From assembly GCA_949358305.1 (NCBI GenBank), contig OX442316.1:16678001-16742000 (forward strand): 64,000 nt of DNA, read 5' to 3'. Positions 28,366 to 41,030 of the stretch are shown here, one piece after another. How positions within the stretch are numbered: position 1 is the first letter of the stretch; every line of letters begins with the position of its first letter. Source of the stretch: Strigamia acuminata. Its lineage: Eukaryota; Arthropoda; Chilopoda; Geophilomorpha; Linotaeniidae. The notes below the pieces were generated by a model. It ran no database searches, was not told where the DNA came from, and saw only the letters and a list, made by a program, of their open reading frames with translations. Position numbers and translations under genes: made by a program.

Positions 28366-30650
28366 CAAAAAATGCTCTAACATTATGAACCAATGAATTG
28401 TGCATGGGTAAATGTTTCAGACTCCATAAAAAAAATGACATTTTAATTGCATTTTTAATTTCATGTCATTCTTGATTAAGATGAAGTTTTCCAGGAAGAG
28501 AAAGGTTCTTTTTTTTCTCTTTATCTTTTTGATATCCTTGTTTAGTCTAAAGGCAGATGTTAAACAAATCTTGAACAGTTGTAAACAATTCTATTTTTAA
28601 CCAGTTTCCAACTGCAAATACTTGCAGCACAGAAATAAATAAAGAAATGAAAGGGCCATGTTTCCTAACCGAAGAATTGACAGAAACAAATTTTTTTCCT
28701 TCCACAGCCCTTGTAAGTGGCTAATATAATCCACATGCTATTGACTGTGGGAAAATCTCACAACACAAGAACAAACTTCTAGCAAAACGTCTGAATGATG
28801 ATGATTCTTGAATGTTTTCTTCTTTCCATTCAATTGGATTTGTCTTGACTGATGATGATCCAAAGATCGAAAAGGTCTTTGGTGACAACTTAAATTCTTT
28901 GTTGGCAAAAGGTCATTTTATGCCGTTAATTCGCCACCATAGACATTTCAGGATTTTAACCAATTTGGTATTTGTCGAAAGAGTGTGTCAAAAATAATTG
29001 AGATTGAATTCAAAAGTACGGTCGAACCTGGTTATAAAGAACCGCGATATAACGAATGTTCCGTTATACAGGGTGTTTCGTTTAAGACGTTACAGTCAAT
29101 TTCCAGAATAAGTATCTTCTTTTTCAAAAAACCAAGTAGACCAGCCTATAGCAAAGTAGGGATGACGAATCCAATAGTGTAATCAAATTTTATGCCAGAC
29201 ATGCAACAATGCACTTTTTCATTTGCTAACCCGTTAACTGGTCGAGATAGAGCAAAATTTCCAACCACAAAGTTGTAGAGCACCGTCAAATTAGTACTAT
29301 CCAACTTATCTTAGTCATCTTAAGTTAAATGTTTTCGTTTTACAATGCGGGGCCCCTGTTCATATTAGGCCCCGCAAGTGTCAAGGCCGACCGTGATTAT
29401 GATATGGATTAACCGAAGTAAGTAACTCTACACAGTACACTTATATCTTATTCAATTGAGTCTTGTCGCAGCATGGCACCTGTTGAACAAGATAAAATTA
29501 GCCTCAGTTTTGACCTTTAACCTTTGAAAGTGGAAATTGAATGAGATTTATCTTCCATGCTGAATTGTACTGAGTTTGGAACTACAAAAGTTGCCACTTT
29601 TCAATACCTGAAGAGAGGGGGGGAGGGAGAGGGGAGGGAAAGGAAAAAAGTTTAGTGAAGGGTGGTCTGTTGTTGAATGAAAATCCATTCTGTGCAATTT
29701 CCATTTTCGGAATAGATTGATTGACCAGGCAGTAAAGCGCAGTAAAAGCCAACTTGAAATCCCAGTTCGATCGTTTAGAGCGATAGGGGCTGCGAGCCTC
29801 GCTACTGTGCTTTGCAACTCTTGAAGGGTGGCTGAAGGAGAGAAAGAGACTTCAATGGCTTGGAAATTAATGCTTTGAGAGAGAAAGGGAATAAAAATCA
29901 CTTATTACTTTTGCCAGGGTGGAAAGGGAAGCTGGTTTGTTGTTATTTTACGCCGGCTTGATTTGCCAAAAATGATTGAGATTTACGTGCTGATTACAAC
30001 GTGTCAGGGTTTTTATTTGCAAAATGGCGTGCGACTAAAAGTTAACTCATTATTTTGTGCATTTGGAGAACATTTAAACGCGTGAAATGTTGAATGATTG
30101 CGTAAAATTAGGCTTAATACTGCTAAATAACAACTGGAATTAGGAAATGATGCACGCAGAACGGGATGTGCAGTATGAATTTAGCATCAAGATCTAAAGA
30201 TCGTGTATTTGTTGCATTTACGCATGCGCAGACAGGGATTTGTTGGTATGATTTAGGCATTAAGATATACAGGGTGCATGGTTATGGTAGAGTTATTAGC
30301 TTTGTGTAGGTCTGTGTAGCTACAATTGCTCTTAAGGTTTTAGCTTTTCTAATTTTCCCCATTATTCAATCTTCATTTGGTTCACTTGGTAATTTCATTC
30401 AATTCACAGTAAGGAAATTTGCACTGCTAATGAAGCTGTGAGTCATTTATCATTGGATGCAAACTTTGAACAAAATGTCAAGTTATTGTCAAAAGCAAAG
30501 CCAAAGATTGAGGTCATATGCACCAAGACCCGACTTAATTAATAGATAATGATGTGATTGCAATTACTCCGACTAGTGACCCTTAAGTGTGATTTGAATC
30601 TGGCATCAGATAATGCACAACTAAATCCATAGCTGAAATCCACATAAAAT
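28366..30650. other. AT-rich sequence with one transposon-end fragment
   Basis: At 29018-29075 the sequence GGTCGAACCTGGTTATAAAG followed by a short run containing CGATATAACGAA resembles the TIR of pogo/Tigger-type mariner relatives; only a fragment is visible. The remainder shows no gene or array. Confidence 0.4.
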
Positions 30651-30844
30651 ACCGTATGTTATCGATTAAGAGCCGTTAGCTCTTATTCAAAACTGCCAGT
30701 TTTGTCAGCAATTACAATTTCGGTTTTTTGTTTGTTACATTTGTTTAATATGCAAACAATATCGCACTTTTGCAAAAATACGGTATTCTTGGTGACTCAG
30801 CTGCGGCTACTATTCGAGGGCGACTCTTAATCGGTAAAATACGG
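30651..30844. mobile_element. Small element with CCGTATTT ends, containing a 70-bp sub-element
   Basis: ACCGTATGTTATCGATTAAG at the left is matched inversely by CTTAATCGGTAAAATACGG at the right. The right part (about 30776-30844) is homologous, in opposite orientation, to a compact element at 32803-32871. Confidence 0.55.
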
Positions 30845-31884
30845 CAATCAAAGTCTACGATCGACAAATATCGAAAAATTTGTAGATGGCTCCGGAAGAA
30901 TTGTTTTAGTTTTGTCGGCCCATGCTCAAAGTACGCTATAATCGTACAGCGAAGCGCTAAAAAATAAGCCTCGGCCTCTGTATCGATTGATTTGTGGGAA
31001 TAAAATATTTGTAAGAAAAAAAGACGTCAAAACTTCAATCACACTTGTAACATTTTATAAATGACCACCGAAGCGAGTAGTTGGCAACTGGGTTTGACAG
31101 TACAGCGATTATACGGTAGTTTTCGGAGAGTCAGAGCTATCGGTTACAGGAAAGAGGATAACAGATGGTACTAAATAATTTTTATCTCTCTTATACAGTC
31201 CTTAACCCTATTCTTGTAGATATGTGCCACATTAGTAGATCGATCGAGTAAACTGTGCGGGAGAAATATAGAAGGCAACGGGTGTATTCGCATAATAGAA
31301 CAGCATCACGGCCATTAAACACATGCATGCGAGCATAAGATGGTTGGGTGGATGGGGAAAAGTGTCTCACTTTATCCCCTCACTGCTACTTTGATAGATA
31401 ACCCTATACATGAGGTTTGGCACTGTGAGGAACTGCCATTGAGGTTAGGGCTCAAGGACCATTCAATATTAAAGTGTGCAAGGAGAAGATTGAGCAGGGG
31501 AGTTTCCTCTATGATTACCTAATGGGATTTTGTTTGATTTTTTAAAAGAAGAAACAAAAGAGACTGGAGGATTTTTAAGTTGTGATGTAATGGTGTTGTG
31601 GGTTGGTGACTTGTAGTTGTGCTATTAAAGCGGAAAGTTGTTTGGTAGTGGATATGAAAAGATAATTGTAGGTTTGGGTTAGGTGAGAGCTTTTGATGTG
31701 TTTATGATTGCTAAGATTTGGGATTTTAATAGTTTGGAAAAAATTGTGGTTTAGAAATTGAGGAAATGGAATTCTTAATGGGAATTGCTAATTCTTGAGG
31801 GTTCACTTGGAACATGACCAAGAACTCTTAGACTGGTATATTTGGGGTTTATCGGCAAGAGAAAAGTCAGTTTGATAGTCTGTC

Positions 31885-32286
31885 CCGATACAATGTTGTC
31901 CTATTTCCCAATTGGTTGAGCCGGGTTACGCCTAACTGTGGACTGTGCTCTACTACGCGGAAAAGTAGTTCTGTTTATTTTCAATAAATTTTAGTGTAAA
32001 AAGTGATTAGAAGGATGGATTTTATTTAATTGGTAATAAAATATTTATTTTATTTGCTAAAATAAGCTTTTTTTCCTTTTAATCAATCAAACAATGTTAG
32101 CGTAGGTTGTTGGTTTCTTTTGACAAGTGAACAAAGGTTTAGATTTTTATTGGTTGTTTTGCCTAGTTAGATAACAATTCTGGTGTTACGGGCTACTTTT
32201 TTGTGCCACTACACCAGTGATACGGCTTGAATTAGGACAACGTTGTATCGGAAGTTCCGATACAACGTTGTCCTAATTCAAGTCGT
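31885..32286. mobile_element. TIR element with a 65-bp near-perfect palindrome at its right end
   Basis: The left end starts CCGATACAATGTTGTCCTA and is mirrored by TAGGACAACGTTGTATCGG ending at 32251. Immediately after it a second copy of the terminal sequence runs the other way to 32286. That forms 32-bp arms (32222-32253 and 32255-32286) with one mismatch and a one-base spacer. Internal blocks (TTGGTTGAGCC, ACTACACCAGTGATAC, GGAAAAGTAGTT) are shared with elements at 41146, 45475, 51060 and 59687. Confidence 0.75.
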
Positions 32287-32802
32287 AAAAATACCGGTCT
32301 GCTACATTATGGAGTTTTAGAAGTGTTGGTTTAAATGTCTTGCGGAAGCAGAAGCAAAGCGTTAGAAAGTTCTTTTGAATTGTTTAATTTTTTGGAAAAG
32401 TAATGGCCCGAACGACAATCGTCAATAATTTGAGCACTACGGTGTACATCACATTTGTGTTTCTAAATTAAGTTTCTTTTCGAGCTAAAAGGGAAGTGAC
32501 AAGTTTTTATTTAATCTTTTTTTTTTGTTCTCATTCTCTTTCTCTTTCTCTCTTTCTCTCTTTCTCCATTTCGCTTGAACCGAAACTTTTAATTCGATTT
32601 GTTGTTTCAAGTCGTTTTTCTTCATTACATTTTGCAACGGGGTTAAAAATAAAAGTTAGTGCACTTTACTTTTCTAATGGGCTGCAAAGCTGAAATCCTA
32701 ACCTATTAAAATTGGAGAAACGTGTACTTTTATTTTATTTTTTTTCTCTCTCACTCTAATTCTTGTATTACTGTTGGTTGTCTGTACATATCCTCTAGGA
32801 CT

Positions 32803-32871
32803 ACCGTATTTCTTCAAATAAGAGTCGCTCCTATTAAAGAGCCGCGGCTGAGGGAGCAAGAATACCGTATT
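32803..32871. mobile_element. About 70-bp miniature element with CCGTATTT ends
   Basis: ACCGTATTTCTTCAAATAAG at the left and GCAAGAATACCGTAT at the right bound a short GC-rich core (GAGCCGCGGCTGAGG). A related copy is at 30776-30844 and a 5' fragment at 52764-52790. Confidence 0.55.
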
Positions 32872-32902
32872 ATCGTATTTAACGTAATGGACATTGAATG
32901 TA

Positions 32903-32996
32903 CGGGGTCGGCAAGTAATTTTAAGTGGGGTGCGGATACTATTGAAAATTTTTGGGATGGATTGGTGCGGTAAATAATGTCGCGGCCCCTTACAAT
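32903..32996 (+). mobile_element. 5' fragment of a hAT-like MITE
   Basis: GGGGTCGGCAAGTAATTTTA and the following TATTGAAAATTTTT match the left part of the intact element at 62963-63266. The right part is lost or diverged beyond recognition. Confidence 0.7.
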
Positions 32997-33830
32997 GGCC
33001 AATAGCAGATGCAGAAGAGAGAAGTCATTTCTATAAGTCAAAGAAGCGATTTAAATTTCACTTAATCTTAATCCTCTTATTTGAATTCTTTCAAGTTGAC
33101 TTCTCAGAGGTATCATGTAAAAAATGCCGTATCCGGTTTGGAGAAGTCATTTCAAACGAAGAAGTCAATTCGGCTTTTGAGGATTGAATGCACCTAATGT
33201 GTCACGGACCTGCATCAGGTAGTCCGCTAACTAGCGTAGGAAGAATGTCAACTCATTTGATGAGGAAGTGTTGTAATGGACACAAATTTATCTGCTTGTA
33301 TGAGGGCAGTTGGATTTTATGTGTGAGAGACTGAGGGTATTTGCTACAAGTAATAAGGATTAGTGGGTTTTAACAGTGTCTTTATGGGTTGTATTTAATG
33401 TGCGCTGTAACCATTAATGTAATTAGCAGGAATATAAAAGGTAGTGTAGTTTGAGTTTGCGGCAAGCACTTTTTCCTTATGATTATGGCGTATTTTACAC
33501 TGCAGTTAATGTAACGAAGACGTCGAAGTTTGTTAGTGGATTCTGGCTTTTCGTGAAACCCAAATTCAGTGCCTTTGGGTCCTAACCTGAAGCACTTGTG
33601 TTTTCAGGGTTTAGAAGATTTGATATTGACATATTTGTACATTAAATAATGCACACAATTGAAATAATGCATTTACATTTGACAAATAAATAGTAGGCTA
33701 TTGGGAACACATTTCATAATAGATTTTACAAAATGTATTATTATTTGCAAACCAATAACTCGCAAAAATGTATTACAAAGTGCGTTCTCGCAAAACCCAT
33801 TGCATTTCAAAATACATTGCAATATAATTT

Positions 33831-34041
33831 TAGTAACTGCATTCAAAAATTAAAATATTTTGTGTTTTACTTCAATTTTAAAACAAAAATGATGTCTCAA
33901 TGAAGTAACCTGTAGCCCCAAAGGTGCGACCAATGATGTCATAAATAAATAGTTAAGATTCTCACGCTCAAAATTTAAACTTAAAATACGCTTAAACTAA
34001 AATTGTTAAAACACAAGTATTTTATTTTTGAATGCAGCTAG
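33831..34041. mobile_element. Second copy of the TGCATTCAAAAA-ended MITE
   Basis: Left ACTGCATTCAAAAATTAAAA and right TTTTTGAATGCAGCTAG with the same internal TTTTGTGTTTTACTTCAATT as the element at 27368. It is about 60 bp longer, with an internal insertion containing GTAGCCCCAAAGGTGCGACC. Confidence 0.75.
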
Positions 34042-35870
34042 TGTATTTTTTTTTAATCATATTGGTTGAAACGTTGTGTCAAACGTTGGCAAAAACCGGT
34101 TCAAAACAAGTGGACAGTGTGCAGTTGTCTAATGAGTAGATTGTTCTAATAATAAAATGTACTTAATTTGTTCTCACAAAGCTCTATTGAAACACAAAAA
34201 AAGAAAATGGCAGTAAATGCTTTGTGACTGGAAATTGTGGCTTGCTATTGTGTGTTCTCCAGTGCTTTCATAAACAAAGGACATTGCTTAAATGGGAAGA
34301 TGGTTGAAGGGGTAAGTGCTTGATAAGAGCAAAAGCACAATAAACTAAAGATTGCTTTGCTATAAATTGACTAAGTTCCTTCCTAATTTCAACAAGTTTT
34401 TGCCAATTTAGAATTTGATCCCTAAGAAACAGACAACTATAAGATCTCATTTACATTTTACATTTTCTTTCTCTGAATGTAAATCACAATTGAAATTTGT
34501 TGGTGTGAAAATCCAGTTCATTTCAGTTTAGTTAATAAAGGATTTTGAGTTTGTGGTGAATTGATTTGAGGTTCCCAGTTAATAACTTAATGCTGTTAAC
34601 ATTTGTTTAATTGGAAATGGCAAATTAAAGGTAGGGGATTATTAAATGCCTGTTGATTAAGCATTAGAGTGCACTACACAAGCCCACACACCTTAATTGA
34701 CAAGTTTAAGGCTTTTGCATTTTTAATTAACTCATCTGGACCAAGTTTGTTGTTTGCACTTCAAAGGTGGGCCAATTAATGTTAGGCTTATACTGGGTGA
34801 AAAAAATGTATACACTGTCCAATTAAATATACATTAATCATTAGTTGTGGGCAGGGTTGTTTAATTAACGTTTCTGGTGCACTTTTTTCTCGCTCTTTCG
34901 TTTGGTGTTTAGTTTTTGACGAACAATTTGTTTTCGCAGTTTTTGGTGTTACGGAAACTCCGTAACTTTGAACGTCGTCTAACATTAAAATTCAACTATA
35001 AATCTTTATCAAAAACAACCCACACATTTTTAATTCCTATTATCCACACCCCCATTCCCCCCCCCCCTACTTGTTCCTTTCCCCTCTCTTTATTTAAAAA
35101 AAATGTATACACACCCCCCTTGCCCCCCCCCCCAGTTTTCAAAATGTGCACATTACAGTTTTTCTCCCCCATTTTGGAAATAAATGAAGGACCCAAAAAT
35201 GGGCACAAGGGGGCTAAAAGCGATTGGGGGGAGGAAAGAAACATGTAGAGAAGAGATGTATGTGTGGGGGCTACTTGACTGTCCCTTCAGATGAGGGATA
35301 AATGAATGGGGGGAAGTGAGCATGCTCGGATTGGATTTCTTGTGAGAAGAGAGAGAGAGAGAAAAAAAAATACTTAACTGAAAAGATGGTCGAGGAGGAT
35401 TGGCTGTTAAAAATTACCCCCTCCTTCCCTTGCTTGGCTCTCGCATGTGTTGCGATGTAATAACTCGAGCGCTCCCTCTAGCATCTTCGTTTTGCCCTCT
35501 ACTACCCCCAAAGTCCTTCCATTCACACCCCGCCTTTGCCAGCGCTGCAAATCCGTCGAGAGCTTGGAGTTTTTTTTTTTTTTCTCTTTTTCTTTGCTGC
35601 TTCTTTTCCTGTTGAGATTACAAGTTTAAAGTTGAGAAAAAGTGGTGGAAGTGAAATTGATTTTTTTTATTTGTTTTTGGTTTTGCATTTTGTAAGGTTT
35701 TGTGTTAATAAATTAATTTAGTGGCGGAGGTTTTGGTTTGGGTATTGTGCAGGGGTTAGGTAGGTGTTTTGGTAGCAAATGCACAGGGTTTAGGGTGTTT
35801 TGAATGGATTTGGGCTGGATTTTGTTGTTTTTATTTATTTTTATTTATTTTTATTTATTTATTTTTTTAG
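34042..35870. other. Unique sequence with C-rich and GA-rich runs
   Basis: C runs at about 35055-35140 and GA/G-rich stretches at about 35220-35380 stand out from the AT-rich background. A T run with pyrimidine-rich sequence lies at 35565-35610. This could be regulatory; no gene is recognised. Confidence 0.45.
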
Positions 35871-35985
35871 GTGGAGGTTTTTTAGGTGAGGAGTTCTGAG
35901 GACTGACATTTTGATTCGTCAAAAGAAAATTCATTCTGGGATTGTCGGACGTTTGAATGGTGTCAGGAAATTAGAAAATTGAAAG
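35871..35985 (+). other. Candidate cassette exon in the long intron
   Basis: A long pyrimidine tract ends ATTTTTTTAG at 35870, with a second acceptor TTTTTTAG at 35885 followed by GTGAGG. A consensus donor GAAAG|GTAAGT closes the segment at 35985. This gives a 115- or 100-nt exon with no long frame, so it would be untranslated leader. Confidence 0.35.
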
Positions 35986-36039
35986 GTAAGTGGAAATGGA
36001 AGAGAGAAAATTAGAATCTCCCACAAGTTTGCGCCTTGA

Positions 36040-36270
36040 CATGTTACATTGTAACATTTTGAGGCCATTAGAAGTAATAAACTAATAATGCAATAATTTA
36101 AGGCCATTTACAAGCAACAATGTAATAATTTAAGGTCATGACATGAAACAATGCATAGATTTAAGGCTAATACTTGTAAAAATGCAACAATACAAAGCCG
36201 TTACACGAAACCCTGCAATAATTTGGGGCTATTGCATGGAATAATGTAACAATTTGAGATTATCATGTAA
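36040..36270. repeat. Degenerate repeat around AATGCAATAATTTAAGGCC
   Basis: Five to six imperfect copies, about 33-36 bp apart, alternate AATGCAATAATTTAAGGCCA with ACATGAAACAATG-like spacers. Divergence is high, so the array is old. Confidence 0.7.
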
Positions 36271-37159
36271 TAATGCAATAAAATGTTTTGGGGTTAGACT
36301 TTTTGGATGTTTTTTGAAATTTTGCTGTAACTTTTGAAGAAATTGCTATTTTTTCAAAAATTTTATTTTTGGAATTATTCACCAAAGTGTTGGGATGTTT
36401 ATAAAAATTGTTTTGGAAATTCTGTAAATTTATTTTTATTTTTAATTGCAAAAAATCACGATGGACGTCCAGCGTCAATATAATTCTCTGGGTGTTGTAC
36501 AGCTTTAATGGCAGATTGAATGGCAAAAATAGGTCAAATGTGCACGAGATTTTTGAATTGCTAAATTAAAATTTTCTCCCGAGTTTTAAATGTTTTATTA
36601 GCTTTTGCTAATTAATAACTTGCTGGGTAATGGGAAGATAAGGAAGTGGCAGAAGCGGAAGTTGTTTGTCATTTTTTTTTAATTTTTTAATTGTGGAATT
36701 GTGGAATTTATTTTATTTATTTTTATTTTATTTTATTTTATTTATTTAACTAGAATAAATATAATTTAATTTTGAGTTGGGGTGTTTAGGTTGCTTGTCT
36801 TGTGGAACGGTAGGTGGACACCTGGGGAGTGCATGACAGTTGTGTATATCGTTTTTTAGAAAATAAAAAAAGAAAAGTTTCCAAGGTTGGTTTGTGGAAG
36901 ATATAAATGTAGTAATAAAAGTGTAAATGAGGTCGAAATTTTTTTTATGTTTTTTTTTTTTTTATTTTTATTTTTTAATATCTCGAGTTGGAAGTTGTTT
37001 AAACAGATTAAAAAGGTTGGAAACTGTTGTAGGAATTAATTAACTTATCTTTATTTATGCTACCCTGTTTCTAATCTTTTTTGGTGGGGAGAGGAAGTTG
37101 TTTCGGGTTTTATCTGGGGTGTGATAATTTTTTGTTTTGATTTTTTTTTAGGGAAGTTT

Positions 37160-37515
37160 GATAAATGGGGGTTTTTTAATCAAAGTTTTGATGTTTTTGC
37201 TTAAAATTTGTCAAAATTTTGGTGTTTTTGCTTGGAATTTAGCAAAATTTTGGTGTTTTTGCTTGGAATTTAGCAGAATTTGGATGTTTTTGATTGGAAT
37301 TTAGCAAAATTTGGATGTTTTTGATTGGAATTTAGCAAACTTTGGATGTTTTTGCTTGGAATTTAGCAAAATTTGGATGTTTTTGCTTAAAATTTCCCAA
37401 AATTTCCATCTTTTTTGGTAAATTTCCCAAAATTTTTATCTTTTTTCTTGAAATTTTCCAAAATTTTCATCATTTTTCTTGAAATTTCCCAAAATTTCCA
37501 TCTTTTTTCTTGAAA
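37160..37515. repeat. About 31-bp tandem repeat
   Basis: The unit is GATGTTTTTGCTTGGAATTT then AGCAAAATTTG. It occurs about five times, then grades into a TTCTTGAAATTTCCCAAAAT series of similar length. Confidence 0.88.
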
Positions 37516-37739
37516 TTTCCTAAAATTTTGCAGAAATAATAAAAAAAAAAGAATTTCCTTTTTGTATTTGAATCCCTTAATTTTCTTGAATTAAGTGTGA
37601 CATTTTCGCGACTGTTTAAATTGTTGCAGACATTTCTTTTATCTCCCAAATTGAAGAGCGGAGTTTTAAAACGGAGCCAACTATTGATTTTTGCTGTGTA
37701 AAATCAAAGACATGGTTTAGAACTTTTTTCTTTTTTTCT

Positions 37740-37945
37740 CTCTTTTTCCCTCCGTTCTTTTTTTCCTTCCACCGAAGGGTCGGGGTTGCTGTCCTGCGAG
37801 ACCCCCCTATTTGAGTCGCAGTGGTCGTTTCTGCCTAGTTGAGGTAGCATCAGACACGAGTGAAATTGCCTGGCCCAATCTCCCCCACCGCCCTCCTCTG
37901 GGCCTTCTCATTCATTGGTGCAGGTGTGAAATAAAGCTCAAGGTA
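37740..37945. other. GC-richer island in the long intron
   Basis: About 200 bp with visibly higher GC (CCGAAGGGTCGGGGTTGCTG, CCCCCACCGCCCTCCTCTGG) stand out in AT-rich DNA. It might be a conserved non-coding or exon-like element. No frame or complete splice pair could be confirmed. Confidence 0.35.
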
Positions 37946-39169
37946 ACAACAAGTGCTTTTCTTGGCTTGTTAATTTTCAAAAGGGGATAATAAAACTGGA
38001 TGAGGAAATCAATTTTTAACTTCTTTGTTTAACAATAAGCAAGGAGAAAAAAGGAAATAGTTAAAGCGAAGTGAAAATAAAATGAATAAAAATGAATTTC
38101 GAGGATTGGAAATAAAAATAATTGAAAAATATTTTTATTTTTATTTTTTAGGCTTAATTTTGTTTATCAAAAAAAATAATTCAAAATTCTAAAAATTGAA
38201 AAGTATTTTTTTTTTGTTAATAAATAATAATTTGTAAGCCTAATTCTCTTAATTTTTCAAGTATTTTTTTTTTTAAAAAAAATTTTTTTTAATAAAATTA
38301 AAAAAATAAAAAAAAAAATTAAAAAAAAAAATATTTTTTTTCAATTTTTGTTTTATGACCAAATTATATTTATTTCTTCATTTCTTGACCTAAATACATT
38401 TCAAATGTAAACTTATTTAAAATTTAATTCCTCTAAATGTTTCAAAAGTAATTTGAGTAATTGTAGCCATTTTTCATCTTTTTTTTTCCTTCTCTCTTGG
38501 TTTTGTGTTATTTGTTGCAGAAGGCTAAAATGGGGACTTGAGGTTGTAATCTCGTGTGAAAAAAGCCTGGCAGCAATAAGCTTGAGCTGGTGTCCCTCTT
38601 TCTTTAACTGGTTTTGCTGAGGGGAGGAAAAAGAAGAGAAAATTGCACTTTTAATCATCAAGTACAAGATGGCGTTTTTGGCGGCTTAATTGAATTGAAT
38701 TCGACTTAATTTGTGTGAATTTGTTTAAATTAATGATATGAGGAATTTTTCATTTAGAATTAAGCAAAGTAGATTTTTATGGCGCGATTTGGATTGAATA
38801 ATTGAATTAAAATGGAGGAAGGATTTGAAATGAGTTTAAAGTGCAATTAAGTTGTTGTTACAACGAATGTAAACAAGTGCTGAGAGGTGAAGCCAACTTT
38901 TTGATGATAAACGATGGAAATGAATGGCGGCTTTTAGTTGTTTTGGTGAACGTTTTTATGCGATTGTTATGCGAGTTACGTGGTCAGTGGATTTCTTTTA
39001 AGTTTTCTGACGTTTTGTTGGGTTTTGACGTGTTTTATTTTATGACGTCATAAAATTAACTGGTTGATTGTTATGGTGTCGTAAAGTTAACGATTTGATT
39101 GTTTTGACGTCAGAGAGTTGATGATTTTGATTGGTTTGGAGCTGCAAAGTCAATTTTTATTTTTTTTTT

Positions 39170-39960
39170 TTTGACCTCACAAAAAGTTTTTACGATTCAT
39201 TATAAAAATTACAAAATTGACATTTTTGAGACAATTACAGAATCAGAAAATTGACATTTTTGAGACAATTACAGAATCAGAAAATTGACATTTTTGAGAC
39301 AATTACAGAATCATAAAATTGACATTTTTTGAGTGAGTTATGAAACCACAAAATTGACTTTTTTGATTATACCCTAATTATAAAACCATGAAATAAAATT
39401 GACTTTTTTGATTATACCCTAATTATAAAACCATGAAATAAAATTGACTTTTTTGATTATACCCTAATTATAAAACCATGAAATAAAATTGACTTTTTTG
39501 ATTTTATAATTAAATTATAAAACCATGAAATAAAATTGATTTTTTGATTTTATAATTAAATTATAAAACCATGAAATAAAATTGACTTTTTTGATTTTAT
39601 AATTAAATTATGAAATAAAATTGACTTTTTTGATTTTATAATTAAAACATGAAATAAAATTGACCTTTTTGATTATAATTATAAAATTGACTTTTTTGAT
39701 TATAATTATAAAATTGACTTTTTTGATTATAATTATAAAATTGACTTTTTTGATTATAATTATAAAATTGACTTTTTTGATTATAATTATAAAATCGACA
39801 TTTTTGGTTGTCTATAAAATCACAAAATTGACAAATTCACTTTTATCGCTTTTATCACTTTTATCGCATCATAAAATTCACTTTTTTTTTTTTTTATTCA
39901 TTTACAAAACCACAAAAATTGATTTATTTTTTTTTCGTCCAATTATAAAACCACAAAATT
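39170..39960. repeat. Compound AAAATTGAC minisatellite
   Basis: Four successive repeat types share AAAATTGACTTTTTTGATTA: a 43-bp type with AGACAATTACAGAATC, a TACCCTAATTATAAAACCAT type, an intermediate type, and a 27-bp type repeated five times at 39655-39790. They show stepwise unit changes along one array. Confidence 0.9.
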
Positions 39961-40001
39961 GACATTTTTGCTTCACAAACATTTCCGAGAATTAATCCCA
40001 C

Positions 40002-40027
40002 AAAAAAAAAAAAAAAAAAAAAAAAAA
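40002..40027. repeat. Poly(A) run, 26 bases
   Basis: An uninterrupted A26 follows AATCCCAC. No retroposed gene could be recognised upstream, which is the minisatellite, so it is treated as a simple repeat. Confidence 0.9.
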
Positions 40028-40059
40028 CCCCTCGCATGTGTATTTATGTTGGGATGATT

Positions 40060-40420
40060 ATTTAAGAAATACTACGAACAGAGTGGAGCAAACAAGCAGA
40101 CGAGGGAGAGAAAACAGAAAAAAGAAAAAAGAGAAAAGCCCGAGTCAGTGTTTGTGTTTGAAACCGCAATGATTGAAAGCAAAGAGCAAATGTCGTGTGT
40201 GGAGAATCAATCTGAACGCAGCCACACTTGATTCGGCCACAAAAGATGTTGTTGCCATGGCGACACTGAAATCAGATCCGGCTTTGTAGCTGTCAGGTAG
40301 AAACTTGTTTTGCAATGTGGAATTTAATCGTCGAGCCCAATCTCCCCCTACGCAGACTCAAACTCAGCAACGTCAGCATCTGACAAGCCGCCACCTATTG
40401 GCAAATCATCTAACCAAAAA
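40060..40420. promoter_or_regulatory. Island of mixed composition with an X-box-like site
   Basis: Between the A run and a T run (40476-40516), about 350 bp have balanced composition. They contain GTTGCCATGGCGAC at 40251-40264, close to the RFX-factor X-box palindrome (GTTNCCATGGNAAC). Regulatory function is a guess. Confidence 0.3.
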
Positions 40421-41030
40421 AAGAAAACGATTACACGTAAACATACTTGCGCAAAACCCGCAACGGCGCTTTATTCTTTTTTTTTTCTTTTTTTTTTTTT
40501 TTTTTTTTTTTTTTTGTTAAATGAAGAAATTTTAATTTGGAAGGATTTCCTAAATTGCATTTTTTTTTATGGCTGGCAGTTGGAAATGTTTGCTTTTTAA
40601 TGAAACGTTTCATTTTCAGGAGTTGTCAAAAAGACAATTCATTCAGTTAATTCTCTTTGGAATATTAAAGTTAATTAGACAGCTCATTTCTTTGCATATG
40701 CTTAGAAAGAAAAAAGATTATTATTTTTTTTATTTTTATTTTTTTTTATGTTTTTTATTTTTTTTTGTAGTTTTTATCTCACTAAACTCAGCTAAATGCT
40801 TTCTAATGGCTCCTTTTGTTTACTTGTTTAGTTTTAATTTTGATAAAAATAAAAAAAATAAAATAATAAAAAAAAAAATTTAAATAATATAAATTTAAAA
40901 ATTAATTTATTTCACCTAGTTCTGTTTTAACACGGTCTTTTTTTACATGATTTTGATTTAACATAGTCTAGAATAATAAATTAAATTCGTCAGACGATTT
41001 CTTTTTATAAAGATTTTTTTTAAAGTACGC

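Noticed and set aside
37830-37860. let-7-like seed (TTGAGGTAG) in the GC-richer island
   Set aside because: The following bases (CATCAGACACG) do not match let-7, and no stable hairpin of suitable length surrounds it.
39660-40027. Poly(A) run at 40002 as the tail of a retroposed gene or SINE
   Set aside because: The preceding sequence is a minisatellite. No internal promoter boxes, gene remnant or target duplication could be identified.
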